DNA from: Actinokineospora enzanensis DSM 44649
GTDB lineage: Bacteria > Actinomycetota > Actinomycetes > Mycobacteriales > Pseudonocardiaceae
NCBI RefSeq assembly: GCF_000374445.1
Contig: NZ_KB894403.1
Location: 334,435 to 398,434, forward strand
Direction: 5' to 3'
DNA length: 64,000 bases
Shown: positions 34,919 to 50,600 of the stretch, in pieces
Position numbering within the stretch: the stretch's first letter is position 1
Layout: each line of letters opens with the position of its first letter
Translations under genes and position numbers: made by a program
The notes under the pieces: generated by a model
Databases searched by the model: none
The model's input: the letters and a program-made list of their open reading frames with translations, nothing else
What the model was told of the DNA's origin: nothing

Positions 34919-36295
34919 GTGAAACGGCGGTACCGTGCGGGCGTGGCCCAGTCCTTTGCACGGCAATCCGGGGCATTCGTGAAAACAATTCCGGTAGCCC
35001 GGGGTGGGCTGCCGCTGCTCGGGCATGCCATTCCCCTGCTGCGCGACCCGCCTGCGTTCCTGGCCGACGTGGCCACCCAGGCCGACCTCGTCCGGCTCCG
35101 GCTCGGCGTGGGGTCGGCGGTGCTGGTGTGCTCCCCGGACCTGACCGACCGGGTGTTCCGCGACGACCGGACCTTCGACAAGGGCGGCGCGTTCATCGAC
35201 CGCGCGCGGGACGTGGTGGGCAACGGGCTCAGCAACTGTCCGCACCACATGCACCGCAGGCAACGGCGATTACTGCAACCCGCCTTCCAGCCGGTACGGC
35301 TGCCCGCGTACGCCGAGACGATGACCGTCGAGATCGACCGGGTGCTGAAGTCCTGGCGGGACGGTGCGGTCGTGGACGTCAACGAGCAGATGTCGCGCCT
35401 GACCATGAACGTGCTCACCGCCACCATGTTCTCCGACACCCTGCCGCAGACGGCCGTGCGCGAGGCGTACGAGGACGCGGAGACGATCGTCTCCGGCATC
35501 ATCCGTCGGATGCTCGTGCCCGCCGCACTGACCCGGTTGCCGTTGCTGGGCAACGGTTCCTTCGACCGCGCGGTGGCCAGGATGCGCCGCACGGTCACGA
35601 CCCTGGTCGCCCACCGCCGCGACTCCGACGAACGCGCCGACCTGCTCGGCGCGGTGCTCGCCGCGCACGACCCGGAGACCGGCGACGCGCTGTCCGATGA
35701 CGAGATCGCCAACGAGGTCCTCACCTTCCTCATGGCGGGCACCGAGACCACCGCGACAGCGCTGTCGTGGGCGTTGCACCTTCTCGCCGAACACCCCGAG
35801 ATCGAGAGCCGACTGCACGACGAGGTCGACACTGTCCTATCCGGACGGTCCGCCGCGCAGGCCGACCTCCCCCGGCTGGAGCTGACCGGCCGCGTGATCA
35901 CCGAGACACTGCGGTTGCGTTCTCCCGGTTGGCTGTTCACCCGGATCGTCACGACGGACACGGTGCTGGGCGGGCATCCGTTGGCCGCGGGGACGACCGT
36001 CGTGTACAGCCCGCTGCTGGTCCACCATCGGCCGGAGGTCTATCCGGAGCCGACGCGGTTCGATCCGGACCGGTGGCTGGACCCGACGATTCCGCGCACG
36101 GCGTTCATCCCGTTCGCGGGTGGCGCCCGGCGGTGCATCGGGGACAAGTTCGCTCTGGTGGAGGCGACTTTGGCATTGGCGACAATCGCCTCGCGGTGGC
36201 GGTTGGCCGGGTTGCCCGGTGCGCGGGTCCGACCCGCCATGGCGGTGGTGCTGCGCCCGAAACGGCTGCTGATGCGGACCATCCGGCGCGCCTAG
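34919..36295 (+). CDS. Cytochrome P450, PtlI/terpene-oxygenase-like
   Basis: Up to 458 residues; GTG starts at 34919, 34943 or 34979 are possible and none has a strong ribosome-binding site. All P450 signatures are present: the I-helix AGTETTATALSWAL, the K-helix ETLRL, the PERF-like RFDPDRW, and the haem-thiolate loop FAGGARRCIG with the axial Cys. Sequence style (GGLPLLGHAIPLLRDPPAFL, RTFDKGGAFIDRARDVVGNG and HRRQRRLLQPAF) is close to pentalenene oxygenase and similar sesquiterpene hydroxylases. No terpene synthase lies in this window, so the substrate may come from elsewhere. Soluble; needs ferredoxin and reductase partners. Its stop codon overlaps that of the convergent gene (CTAG). Confidence 0.93.
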   Translation: MKRRYRAGVAQSFARQSGAFVKTIPVARGGLPLLGHAIPLLRDPPAFLADVATQADLVRLRLGVGSAVLVCSPDLTDRVFRDDRTFDKGGAFIDRARDVVGNGLSNCPHHMHRRQRRLLQPAFQPVRLPAYAETMTVEIDRVLKSWRDGAVVDVNEQMSRLTMNVLTATMFSDTLPQTAVREAYEDAETIVSGIIRRMLVPAALTRLPLLGNGSFDRAVARMRRTVTTLVAHRRDSDERADLLGAVLAAHDPETGDALSDDEIANEVLTFLMAGTETTATALSWALHLLAEHPEIESRLHDEVDTVLSGRSAAQADLPRLELTGRVITETLRLRSPGWLFTRIVTTDTVLGGHPLAAGTTVVYSPLLVHHRPEVYPEPTRFDPDRWLDPTIPRTAFIPFAGGARRCIGDKFALVEATLALATIASRWRLAGLPGARVRPAMAVVLRPKRLLMRTIRRA

Positions 36296-36744
36296 TCGAC
36301 GGTCCGGGTCCGGGCGTCGCCGAGCGCGATGAGGGTCAGCGCGGCACAGATCAGGACCACGTTCTTCAGCACGAACTCGCCGGTCGTCGTCAGCAGCAGG
36401 GCGTTGCCGTCGTGCACGGCGAGGTCCGGGGTCTCCACGAACACCAGGAAAGTGCCCACCAGGTGCGCCGCCACCAGCGCGGGCGCGGCCCGGCGGGGCT
36501 TGCCGACGAGCAGCGCCAGGCCCAGCAGGACCTCCACCCAGCCCAACGCGACCACCACCCACGGGTCGTGCACGAACGGGGTGCTGGCGCGGACCAGGTC
36601 GGCCACCGGGGACTGGCCGATGACCTTCAGCACGCCGAACCACACGTAGACCAGGCCGAGGGACAGCCGCAGGGCGGGCACGGCGAGGCGGGTGACGGCG
36701 CGGTGGGCCGCGTCGGTCACGTCACCGGGGCGGGTGAGGGTCAT
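36292..36744 (-). CDS. DoxX/YkgB-like four-span membrane protein
   Basis: A protein of 150 residues; ATG 36744 has GGAG 6 nt upstream, while a GTG at 36768 lacks one. Four hydrophobic spans: LRLSLGLVYVWFGVLKV, VVVALGWVEVLLGLALLV, ALVAAHLVGTFLVF and FVLKNVVLICAALTLIAL. The family is loosely redox- or stress-associated; function is not established. Its promoter region carries a perfect DasR-type palindrome, so control by amino-sugar status is possible. Confidence 0.82.
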   Translation of the reverse strand: MTLTRPGDVTDAAHRAVTRLAVPALRLSLGLVYVWFGVLKVIGQSPVADLVRASTPFVHDPWVVVALGWVEVLLGLALLVGKPRRAAPALVAAHLVGTFLVFVETPDLAVHDGNALLLTTTGEFVLKNVVLICAALTLIALGDARTRTVD

Positions 36745-36807
36745 CGAGATCTCCACAGGGTCGGACACGAACCGGGTTCCGACCAGGGTAGGTCACCATT
36801 AACGCTT

Positions 36808-36819
36808 TGGTCTAGACCA
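36808..36819. promoter_or_regulatory. DasR-responsive-element-like operator (TGGTCTAGACCA)
   Basis: A perfect 12-bp palindrome identical to the core of the GntR-family DasR site (TGGTCTAGACCA). It lies 64 bp upstream of the DoxX-like gene start in a locally AT-richer stretch. A separate 8-bp-stem hairpin (36825-36845), possibly the end of the phosphatase transcript, is next to it. Confidence 0.7.
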
Positions 36820-36898
36820 TTACTTTCCGTTGCGGCACAACGGAACCACTCGACCACCGGAACCTGTCGAAGATCGAGTCGGTAAAATGGGAAAATCG

Positions 36899-39370
36899 TC
36901 AGACGGCGCCGCGCAATTGGAACCCGACAATGCAGGTGTCGTCATCGGTGTCCGAATTGCTGTGGGTCAGCAGGCGGTCCAGGCGTTGGTCGAGGGTCGC
37001 GGCGCGGCGGGCGGCGGTGGCCAGCAGCCGGGCCAGGGACTCCTCCACGGTGCGGTCCTTGCGCTCGATGAGACCGTCCGTGTACAGCAGCAGGGTGTCC
37101 CCTTCGGACACCTTCAGGCTGCCCTCCGCGTAGTCCGGGTCGGCCAGCGCGCCCAGCAGCGGGCCCTGGATCAGCGGCAGGGTGGACGCGTCGGAGCCCT
37201 GGATGAGCACCGGCGGCAGGTGACCCGCGCGGGCCCAACGCAGGGTGCGGTCGGCCGGGTCGTAGAGGGCGCAGACGGCCGTGGCGGTGACGCGGTCGGT
37301 CAGGTGCCGGGTGACCAGGTTGAGCCAGCCCAGCAGCTGCGCGGGTCCGGCGCCGGTGGCGGTCAGGCCGCGCAGGGCGTTGCGCAGCACGACCATGCTG
37401 GTGGCCGCCTCGATGCCGTGCCCGGCGATATCGCCCACGCACAGCAGGATCTGTTCCGAGGGCAGCACGACCGCGTCGTACCAGTCGCCGCCGACGAGAT
37501 GGTCCTTCTCGGCGGGGCGATAGCGCACGGCGATGTCCAGGTTCGGGGCGCGCAGCGTGTTCTGCGCGGGCGGCATGATCGCGTGCTGCAGCTGCAACGC
37601 GAGACGGTTGCGTTCCACCGACTGCTGTTCGCTGTGCGCGAGCTGTTCACGCGTGGCGGCCAGCGCGACCTCGGTCCAGTGCTGCGCGGAGATGTCCTGG
37701 TAAGCCCCGCGCACCCCGTAGACCACGGGGCCGTCCTCGGGCACCGGCTCGGCGATGACGCGGATGTGCCGGGCCACCCCGTCCGGGCGGCGCAGCCGGA
37801 ACGCGGTCGAGGCCGGGCGGTGGTGGTGCAGCAGGGTGCGCAGGAACCGGCCGATGGCGACCGCGTCGTCCGGGTGCGCGTGCCGGGCCAGCTGCTCGAT
37901 GGGCACCGGGTCGGCGGTGGGCGGCAGGCCGTAGAGCGCGAACAGCTCGCTGTTCCAGGCGATCTCGCCGGTGCTCAGGTTCTCCTCGAACCCGCCGATG
38001 CGGCCAAGCCGCTGCGCGTGCCGCAGCAGGTTGGCCAGCTTGGTGGCCTCGTCCTCGATCCGCCACACCAGCAGCACCGCACCGCCGTGCCTGCTGATGC
38101 CCAGCCCGGCGGCGGCGGTCAACGGCACCTGGCCGACCAGCGCGGTCACGTCCACGCTGTCGGCGCGGAACGGCTCGCCGGTGGCGTAGACGCGCTCCAC
38201 CCGGTCCAGCAGGCCGCCCGGTTCGGCGGCCAGCGGGTAGGCCTCCAGCAGGAACGAGCCCACGATCTCGCCGCGCAATCGGCCCGCCGGGTCGTGGAAG
38301 CGCGGGTTGACGTGCTCGATGCGGAAGTCGACCACGCCGCCCGCGTCCAGGCACGGCCGCAGCACCAGCGTCGGGTCGCGCAGGCTGTCCGCGAGGCCGA
38401 TCAGCTCCCCCACCGCGTCGGTGTCCTCGCCGGGCTCGGCCAGCTGCCCGGTGTCCAGGGTGCGCGCGCACAGCTCCGCGAGCGCCTCCACCTGGCGACG
38501 CACCGTCTGCGGCTGCTCCGGGATGGGCCGCGGCCAACAGATTTCCAGCACACCCAGCAGCCGCCCCGCGGTCCCGGCGGGCACGACCACATGGCCGCCG
38601 TCGGGGGCTTCGCGCTGCCCGATGCCCGCCATCCCGGCCGCCGACAGCGACGGCACCCACACCGTGCGCCGCTGCCGCAGCGCCTGTCGGGCGGGCACCG
38701 CCACGCCCGGTGGCACGTACCGCCAGCGGCCGCCCTCGTCCGGGCCGAACCCGGCGCAGCCGACCAGGGTCAGCGACGAGTCGGCCCCGGCCAGCCACAC
38801 CGCCACGCCGAACGCGCCCAGCGGCTCGGCCGCGTGCCGCAGCAGCGACTCGGCCACCGCCTGGCTGTCCGCCGCGGCCAGCGCGCCGCTCTCCGCCCCG
38901 CGCAGCCGCACCGGTACCGGCACGGGTCCCGTCTCGCCGGGTTCGGCGTCGGCCGCGCACAGCCGCGCGGTCTCGGACATGTCGTCCTCGGCGGCCTGGT
39001 CGACGATCTCCGCGGCCAGCTCCACCTGCGGGCGCCCCGCCCGCTCGGCCAGCTCGGCCAGTTGCCCGGCGGCCTCCGCGGGACCGCAGCCCAACCGTTC
39101 CACCAGCACGCCGCGGGCCAGTTCGACCAGGCCGCGGGCGTCCGCGTCGGCGTGCGCGGCCCGCACCTGGCGACGAAGCCGCTCCACGGTGGCCGCGAGT
39201 CTGCCCAGGGTGTCGGGCACCGGCGCCGGGATGGTCATGTACCGCACCCGCCCGGCGTCACCGGTCCCGTTGCCGGACCCTCCGTGCCCGGCCGCCGAGA
39301 CGCCCGCGGCGCCGTCGACGGTGCCCGAGCCGCCGGTGCCCGCGGTATCCGCTGTGTCCGCCGTGTCCAT
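36899..39370 (-). CDS. ANTAR-GAF-PAS-PP2C (SpoIIE-type) phosphatase
   Basis: A protein of 823 residues. After a Gly/Asp-rich start comes an ANTAR-like helical bundle at ~55-125 (ARGLVELARGVLVERLGCGP, then AEAAGQLAELAERA). A GAF domain is at ~145-290, then two PAS-like domains at ~300-420 and 430-545 (IGGFEENLSTGEIAWNSELF). The SpoIIE phosphatase domain occupies the C-terminal 230 residues with the metal motifs GGDWYDA, GDIAGHGIEAA, LYTDGLIE and DDDTCIVG. Such proteins dephosphorylate STAS anti-anti-sigma factors. ANTAR at the N-terminus is unusual, as it normally ends a response regulator. It starts 19 bases after the poly-HAMP kinase and is probably cotranscribed with it. Confidence 0.9.
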   Translation of the reverse strand: MDTADTADTAGTGGSGTVDGAAGVSAAGHGGSGNGTGDAGRVRYMTIPAPVPDTLGRLAATVERLRRQVRAAHADADARGLVELARGVLVERLGCGPAEAAGQLAELAERAGRPQVELAAEIVDQAAEDDMSETARLCAADAEPGETGPVPVPVRLRGAESGALAAADSQAVAESLLRHAAEPLGAFGVAVWLAGADSSLTLVGCAGFGPDEGGRWRYVPPGVAVPARQALRQRRTVWVPSLSAAGMAGIGQREAPDGGHVVVPAGTAGRLLGVLEICWPRPIPEQPQTVRRQVEALAELCARTLDTGQLAEPGEDTDAVGELIGLADSLRDPTLVLRPCLDAGGVVDFRIEHVNPRFHDPAGRLRGEIVGSFLLEAYPLAAEPGGLLDRVERVYATGEPFRADSVDVTALVGQVPLTAAAGLGISRHGGAVLLVWRIEDEATKLANLLRHAQRLGRIGGFEENLSTGEIAWNSELFALYGLPPTADPVPIEQLARHAHPDDAVAIGRFLRTLLHHHRPASTAFRLRRPDGVARHIRVIAEPVPEDGPVVYGVRGAYQDISAQHWTEVALAATREQLAHSEQQSVERNRLALQLQHAIMPPAQNTLRAPNLDIAVRYRPAEKDHLVGGDWYDAVVLPSEQILLCVGDIAGHGIEAATSMVVLRNALRGLTATGAGPAQLLGWLNLVTRHLTDRVTATAVCALYDPADRTLRWARAGHLPPVLIQGSDASTLPLIQGPLLGALADPDYAEGSLKVSEGDTLLLYTDGLIERKDRTVEESLARLLATAARRAATLDQRLDRLLTHSNSDTDDDTCIVGFQLRGAV

Positions 39371-39389
39371 GGCGTTCCCTCGTCCCGGC

Positions 39390-43916
<4,527 letters not shown>

Positions 43917-44028
43917 TGCCCGTCCCTGTATGTCCGATCTCGGCCCGCGCGGCGGCGGAGGGGTCGGGGCCACGGTACTCAACACGGCGTCACCACCGCG
44001 TTCCGCTGCGAAGGTGAGTCGCCCGCGA

Positions 44029-44430
44029 TCACCTGCCGTCGCCGACCGGGAAGTAGGCGGTGAGCGAGCCCCGGTCGGCGTCCACGGACAGGTCGACGCG
44101 CTCGGCGACGCGGCTGATCAGGCGCAGCCGGGCGTCGCGGGCGCTGGGGGCGTCGGTGGCGGGCGCGGTCCAGGAGAAGTGGTCGTCCGCGGTGAGGACG
44201 AGGGTGTCGGCGTCCAGGAACAGGCTGATCGTGGTCGGGGTGTGTGGGTGTCGGGGGTGATTGATGGCGTCGGTGATGGCCTCGTGGGCGGCGAGGACCA
44301 CGTCGGCGCTCAGGGGTCTGGGGATGCGGCGGGCTTGTAGCCAGCGGCTGAGGGTGTGGCGCAGGGTGGCCAGGTGGTCGGGGTGGGCGGGTGCGGTTGT
44401 GGAGAACACGGCTGGGACATGCACCGTCAT
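44029..44430 (-). CDS. RsbW-like ATP-binding anti-sigma factor / serine kinase
   Basis: A protein of 133 residues resembling HATPase_c_2 anti-sigma kinases: helix HPDHLATLRHTLSRWL, N-box-like AAHEAITDAINH, and the G1 region TADDHFSWTAP, where the usual DxGxG glycines are missing though the Trp is kept. The C-terminal SLTAYFPV strand is typical. It may bind a STAS partner or sigma factor. Its place upstream of the poly-HAMP kinase and PP2C phosphatase genes completes a partner-switching module. ATG 44430, weak ribosome-binding site. Confidence 0.82.
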   Translation of the reverse strand: MTVHVPAVFSTTAPAHPDHLATLRHTLSRWLQARRIPRPLSADVVLAAHEAITDAINHPRHPHTPTTISLFLDADTLVLTADDHFSWTAPATDAPSARDARLRLISRVAERVDLSVDADRGSLTAYFPVGDGR

Positions 44431-44634
44431 GGTGGGGGATTTCCCTGGCGGCCGGGGACCACACTTCTGATCTTCGACCGGATTGATGGTTGCCGAGCGT
44501 GGTCGCGCCAACCGATCGGGTCGGATGTTCTTGTGTCACAGGATGAATCCGCCCGCCATAGCCGTCCGTGACCGGCCCTGGCGACTCGTTCGGGGCAATC
44601 TGGCCGGAGGTTCGGCGGCGATGAGGAGACGGGG

Positions 44635-47600
44635 ATGGGTGACCCGCGCACGCGGCGGTGGGGTAGTGCGGCGGCGATCGTCGCGGTGGCGGTGTCACTG
44701 TTGATCGTGGTCGCCCGGCCCGCGGTGGCGGCCCCGGCGAGTGTGCCGCGTTGTGGCGAGTCGGGTACGCCGTCGGTGGTGGCGTTGCAGGACACGCATT
44801 TCCACATCGACTCCGGGACCTCGCAGCTGTTGTCGGGGTACGCGGGATATCGGGTCGCCACCGGTGGGGCCGCCGCGAGCGGGTTGTGGGTCGGGCTCAG
44901 CGGGTTCACCGGGGGTGTCCTGGCGCTGGCGGGTGATCAGCCCGCGAACGTGCCGCTGCCGGATCTGGCGGGTGGGGCAAGCACTACCCGGTACTTCCTG
45001 CTGTCGGCCACCGGCGTCACCGCCACCCCGCAGACGCACACCGTCACCGTGTACGACGGGCCGCCCGGTGTGGCGAGTCCGGTGTGCAGTCGGAGCTTCA
45101 CCTACGCCGATGTCGTGGACACGATCAAGGCGCTGGCCAACAAGGTCGACGGGGTCACGGCCACCGGCTCGGGCACCGCGCGCCTGGGCGACACCGTCAC
45201 GGTGACCGTCACCGGGCACACCGGCACGCTGGGCGCGGGGCCCGGCAACGACCCTGGCGTGCTGTCCTACACCCCGAACGCCGTCACCGGGTTTCCCGCT
45301 TCGGCGTGGCGGTTGGAGCGTACCGAGTTGACGATCTCGCCGGATGGCTCCGCCCCGGCCGTCACCTATGTCGACGGCCTGTACCTGTCGCGGGCCAGTG
45401 GGCCCGACCGGCCCTACACTGCCCGCTACACCTTCCGCGCCACCGGGCCCGCCGCCGCGCCCGCGAGCGTGCGGCCGATCCAGTACATCGCCAGTGGGAC
45501 GCAGGTGAAGCACACCGACGCGGGTGGGGCCGTGGTCGGGTCGCTGCCCGTGGTGTCCTCGTCCGCGCCGGTCACCCTGGCCAAGTCGCTCACCTCGCCG
45601 GTCAGCGGCGTGCTCGCCTCCGGTGGCGGTACCGCCACCTACCGGCTGGTGTTGACCAACTCCGGTGACACGCCGCGCACGCTGGACTGGGTCGCCGACA
45701 CCATGCCCACCGATACGAGCTACCGGGCGGGCACCCTGACCCGCGACGGTCGCTCCCAGGTGGACCCGGCCGTCAGCGGTCGGGTGCTCACCATCGCCGG
45801 TCCGATCACCGTGCCCGCGGCGGGCACCACCGTGCTGTCCTATTCCCTCGATCACGGCGCCACCGCCGGGCAGCGCTCCGACCGCGCCGTCGCCCGGCTG
45901 GGGAACTCCACAGTGGACACCACGGCCGACGTGACCGACTCCGCGCCTGCCACCGCGACGGTGACCGTCCTCGGCTCGGCCACCCTGGGCCTGGTCGACG
46001 ACGCCGCCACCACCGCGGCGGGCACGCCGGTCGACATCTCCGTGCTGACCAACGACACCACCCCGTCGGGTCTGCCGCTGTCGGTGTCCTCGGTGGGCAC
46101 GCCCGACAGCGGCACCGTCGTACGCGCCGCCGACGGCACGCTGACCTACACCCCCGCCGCGAACACCTCCGGCAACGTCACCTTCACCTACACCGCCACC
46201 GACGGGTTCAGCTCCGGCAACGCCACCGTGCGGGTCGCGGTCACCCCGGCCGCCGTGCAGGACACGTACTCCACCGGCAAGAACACCACCCTGTCCGCGT
46301 CCACCGTGCTCGGCAACGACGTGTGCACCAGCTGCACCGTGCGCACGACCCCGGTCACCGGGCCCACGCTCAACGGCTCGGCCAGCGGCACGCTCACCCT
46401 GGCGGCGAACGGCACCTTCACCTACGTGCCCGCCACCAACGCCACCGGCACGGTCACCTTCACCTACCGGGCCACCGACACCGCCGGGCGCACCGCGGAC
46501 GGCAAGGTCACCGTCTACGTGGCCGACCTGGCCCCCGACTTCGCCACCACGCCGTACGGCACCGCCGTCGTCGTCCCGGTCAAGGCCAACGACCCCGGCT
46601 GCACCGGCGGCTGCAAACCGCAGGCGGGCACCGGGGCGGGCCGCGGCACCGTCACCTACTCCAGCGGCGGCACCGTCACGGTCACCTACACCCCGACCAC
46701 CGGCCTGTGGGGGCTCGACGGGTTCACCTACGGCATCACCGGCAGCAGCGGCAGCGCCACCACCCCAGTCACCATGCTCGTGGGGCCCCCGGCCGCGACC
46801 CTGCGCACCACGTACGGGGTCGACGCGCAGTCGCCGCTGCCCGCGGGCGGCTCGTGCACCGGCTGCGGCTACTCCCCCGGGACCGCGCCCGCGCACGGAT
46901 CGGCCACAGTGGACCCGGCCACCGGCGCCTCCACCTACAGCCCGGCCGCCGGGTACGCGGGCACCGACTCCTACACCTACACCGTGTCCGACCCGGTCAG
47001 CGGCCTGCGCGTGAGCGGCACGGTCAACGTCACCGTGGGACCGGTGGCCGAGGACGACGAGGCCGCCGTCCTGTTGGGATCGAACGTCTCCGGCAATGTG
47101 TCCACGAACGACTCCTGCCCGGCCACTTGCACCCGGACCAAGCTCACCAACCCGGCCTCGGGCAGCGTCACCTTCCCCGGCGACGGCACCTACACCTATA
47201 CCTCAGGTAGCGGGATCGGCCCGATGACGTTCACCTACCGGGTCGCCAGCTCGGTGTCCGGCTCGGCCTACGACGACGCCACCGTGCGGATCACCGTGCG
47301 CGGCGCGGTCGACGACACCGCGAACACCACCCCCGGGACCCCGGTCGACATCCCGGTCCGCACCAACGACCCGTGCACGTCCTGCACCCTCTCGGCGGTG
47401 AGCACGCCCACGAGCGGCACGGCCGCGATCGTCGGTCAGAACGTCCGCTACACCCCGGCGGCCGGGTTCACCGGAAGGCTGACCCTCGACTACACGTTGA
47501 GCCTTGGCGGCGTCGACACGAAGGCGACAGTCACCGTCACCGTCACCCCCGTCGCGGTGGCCGACCACGTCACCACGGTCGCGGGCGCCCCGGTCGACCT

Positions 47601-50600
47601 ACGGCCGCTGGACAACGACCTCTGCGCCAACTGCGCGATCACCGCGCTGGGCACCCCGTCGGCGGGCACGGCCACCCGCACCGGCGACATCGTCCGCTAC
47701 ACCCCGGCGGGCACCGGCACCGCGACCTTCACCTACAACGCCACCGACGCGACCGGCAACACCACCACCGGCACCGTGACCGTGGACGTCGTGGCCGCGC
47801 CCGCGCTCACCGCCGACACCGCGAGCACGGTCGGCCGCGTGCCGGTCGCCGTGCCGGTGCTGGCCAACGACAGCTGCCCGGGTTGCGCGGTCAGCATCGA
47901 CGACGACCCCGCCCACGGCGCCGCCGTCGTGGACGTACGCGGACAGGCCGGGTACGTGCCCGACCCCGGGTTCAGCGGCATCGACACCTTCCGCTACGCC
48001 GCCACCGACCCGACCACCGGCGCGCACGCCACCACCACCGTGACGGTCACCGTCGCCCCGGTCGCCCGCGACGACTCCGCCGCCACCACGGTCGACACCC
48101 CGGTCACCGTGCCCGTGCCGGCCAACGACGACTGCGCGAACTGCACCCTCACCTTCGGCGCCAGCACCGGCAACGTCACCTTCTCCGACCTCGCCGGGCA
48201 GATCCGCGCCGTCCCCGCGAGCGGCTGGAGCGGCACCGCGACCGTCGTCTACACCGCCACCGACCCGGCCACGAACCTCACCGCCCAGGCCACCCTGACC
48301 CTGGTGGTCAGCAACGCCACCCCGGACTCCACCACCGTCGCGGCGGGCGCGAGCGTCACCGGCCTGAACGTGCTCGCCAACGACACCTGCCCGGGGTGCA
48401 CGATCGGCTCGGTCACCGCCGCCGACTACGGCACCGCCGTCGGCCATGGCTCCACAGTGGACTGGACGCCGCCCGCGGACTTCGGCGGCCTGGCCACCTT
48501 CGGCTACACCGCGGGCAACGGCACCGACTCGGTGTCCTCGACCGTGCGGATCCTGGCCACCCCGCCCACCCAGCAGGTCCAGGTCACCCGCGACCACGCC
48601 AAGACGATCACCCTGGCCGTGCTCGCCACCTGTGACGGCTGCCGGATCGGCCCGCGCACCGCCACCGACGACGGCGACCTCGACTACGACGGCGTCGACT
48701 TCCACTACACCCCGAACGCCGGCTACACCGGCCCGGACGCCTTCACCTACCGCGTCACCGACCCGGTGTCCGGGCGCTACGTGGACGCCACCGTCGCCAT
48801 CACCGTGGCCGCGCCCCTGCCCGTCGCCGGTCTCGCCGTCACCACGGTCCCGCCCGACGCGGGCGTCAAACCGCAGGCGGGCGACCTGGTGATCTGGACA
48901 TGGACGGCCACCAACACCGGCAACGTGCCGCTCACCGCGCTCGCGCCCAGCCTCGGCGGCTGCGCGGCGACGACCCTCGCCGTGGGCGACAGCATGCAGT
49001 GCACGACCACCCACCTGCTCACCCAGAACCAGGTCGACGCCGGACAGCTGCCCGCCGCGCTGGACGTCACCGCCAACAGCAGCGCGGGCACCACCTCCGG
49101 GCACGCCGCCGACACCGCCCCGCTGGCACGCGTCCCCGGCCTGAAGGTCACCGCCACGGCCGTGCTCGACAGCAGCCCGCCGTCGGTCGGCAATACCGTC
49201 ACCGTGACGTATCGGATCGACAACCCGGGCAACACCACGCTCGGCCAGATCGCGATCACTCTCGACAGCGGCGACACGGTCACCTGCGCGAGCACCACCA
49301 CCACGCCCGGCACGCCGGTGAACTGCACCGCCACACACACGATCACCCAACCCGATCTCGACGCCGGGACCTGGACCGGCAACGCCACCGCGACGGCCAC
49401 GTCCCCCGGTGCCGTACAGCCGCTCACCGACCAGGCATCCACCACCACTCCCCTGCCCGCGACACCACCGACCACCACGACCGAACCCACGGTCACCACC
49501 ACCGGCACCATCACACCCACGACGACCGAGACCACCACCGAGCCGACCACAACGGAGACCACCACCACGACGACCACCGAGCCCCCGGCCGTCACCACCA
49601 CGGAGACCACGACCACGGAGACCACGACCACGGAGACCACGACCACGGAGACGACGACCAGCGAGACCACCACGACCACGACGGAGCCGACCGCGACCCT
49701 GACCACCACCACCGAACCAACGACAACGACAACGACAACGACCGAGCCGACCACCACGACAACCGAGTCCACAACGGAACCGACGACCACGACAGAACCC
49801 ACCAGCACCACCACGGAACCGACCACGACAGAACCCACGACGACGACCACCGAACCCACGACCACCACGACGTCCCCAACCTCGACGACCACCGAGACCA
49901 CCCCGACGTCGACCACCACTACCGAGCCGCCTACCACCGCACCGACCACCACCGCACCGACCACCACGGAACCGTCCACCACGACGGTGCCCGCGCCCAC
50001 GACCAGCCCGTTGCCCCAGCCGACCACCAGCGTCACCGGCGTGGTCTGGTTCGACCGCAACCTCGACGGCGTGTTCGACCCCACCGAATGGCCGCTGCCC
50101 GGTGTGCACGTCACCCTCACCGCCGTTCCCGTGGCCCGCACCGCCCGCATCGCGGCCGCCGACACCGGGGACGCCGCGGGCACAGCAGCCGCGGCGGTCT
50201 CGGCGGTCACCGGCGCGGACGGCGTCTACCGGTTCGACGGCGTGTCCCCCGGCGCCTACACGGTGTCCGCCAACCTCACCGCCGCCGGGTTCGCCTACAC
50301 CTCCGACAGCGACGGCGCCGCCGACTGGACCGTCCTGGTGCACCCGAGCCTGGCCGTCCCGTCGCACGCGGTGTTCGCGGGGATCGGCAAGGGCGCGGTC
50401 GGCGGCACCGTGTACGACCGGACCACCGGTGCCCCGATCGACGTCGCCGACGTGACCTGCCGCTGGGCGGGCCTGGACGACACCTTCGACACCGCCGACG
50501 ACGTGCTGATGAAGACCTCCACCCGGCCCGGCGGCCAGTTCGGCCTCGACCAGCTGCCCTACGGCAGGTACTCGTGCGTCGGCGTCGATCCCGCCACCGG

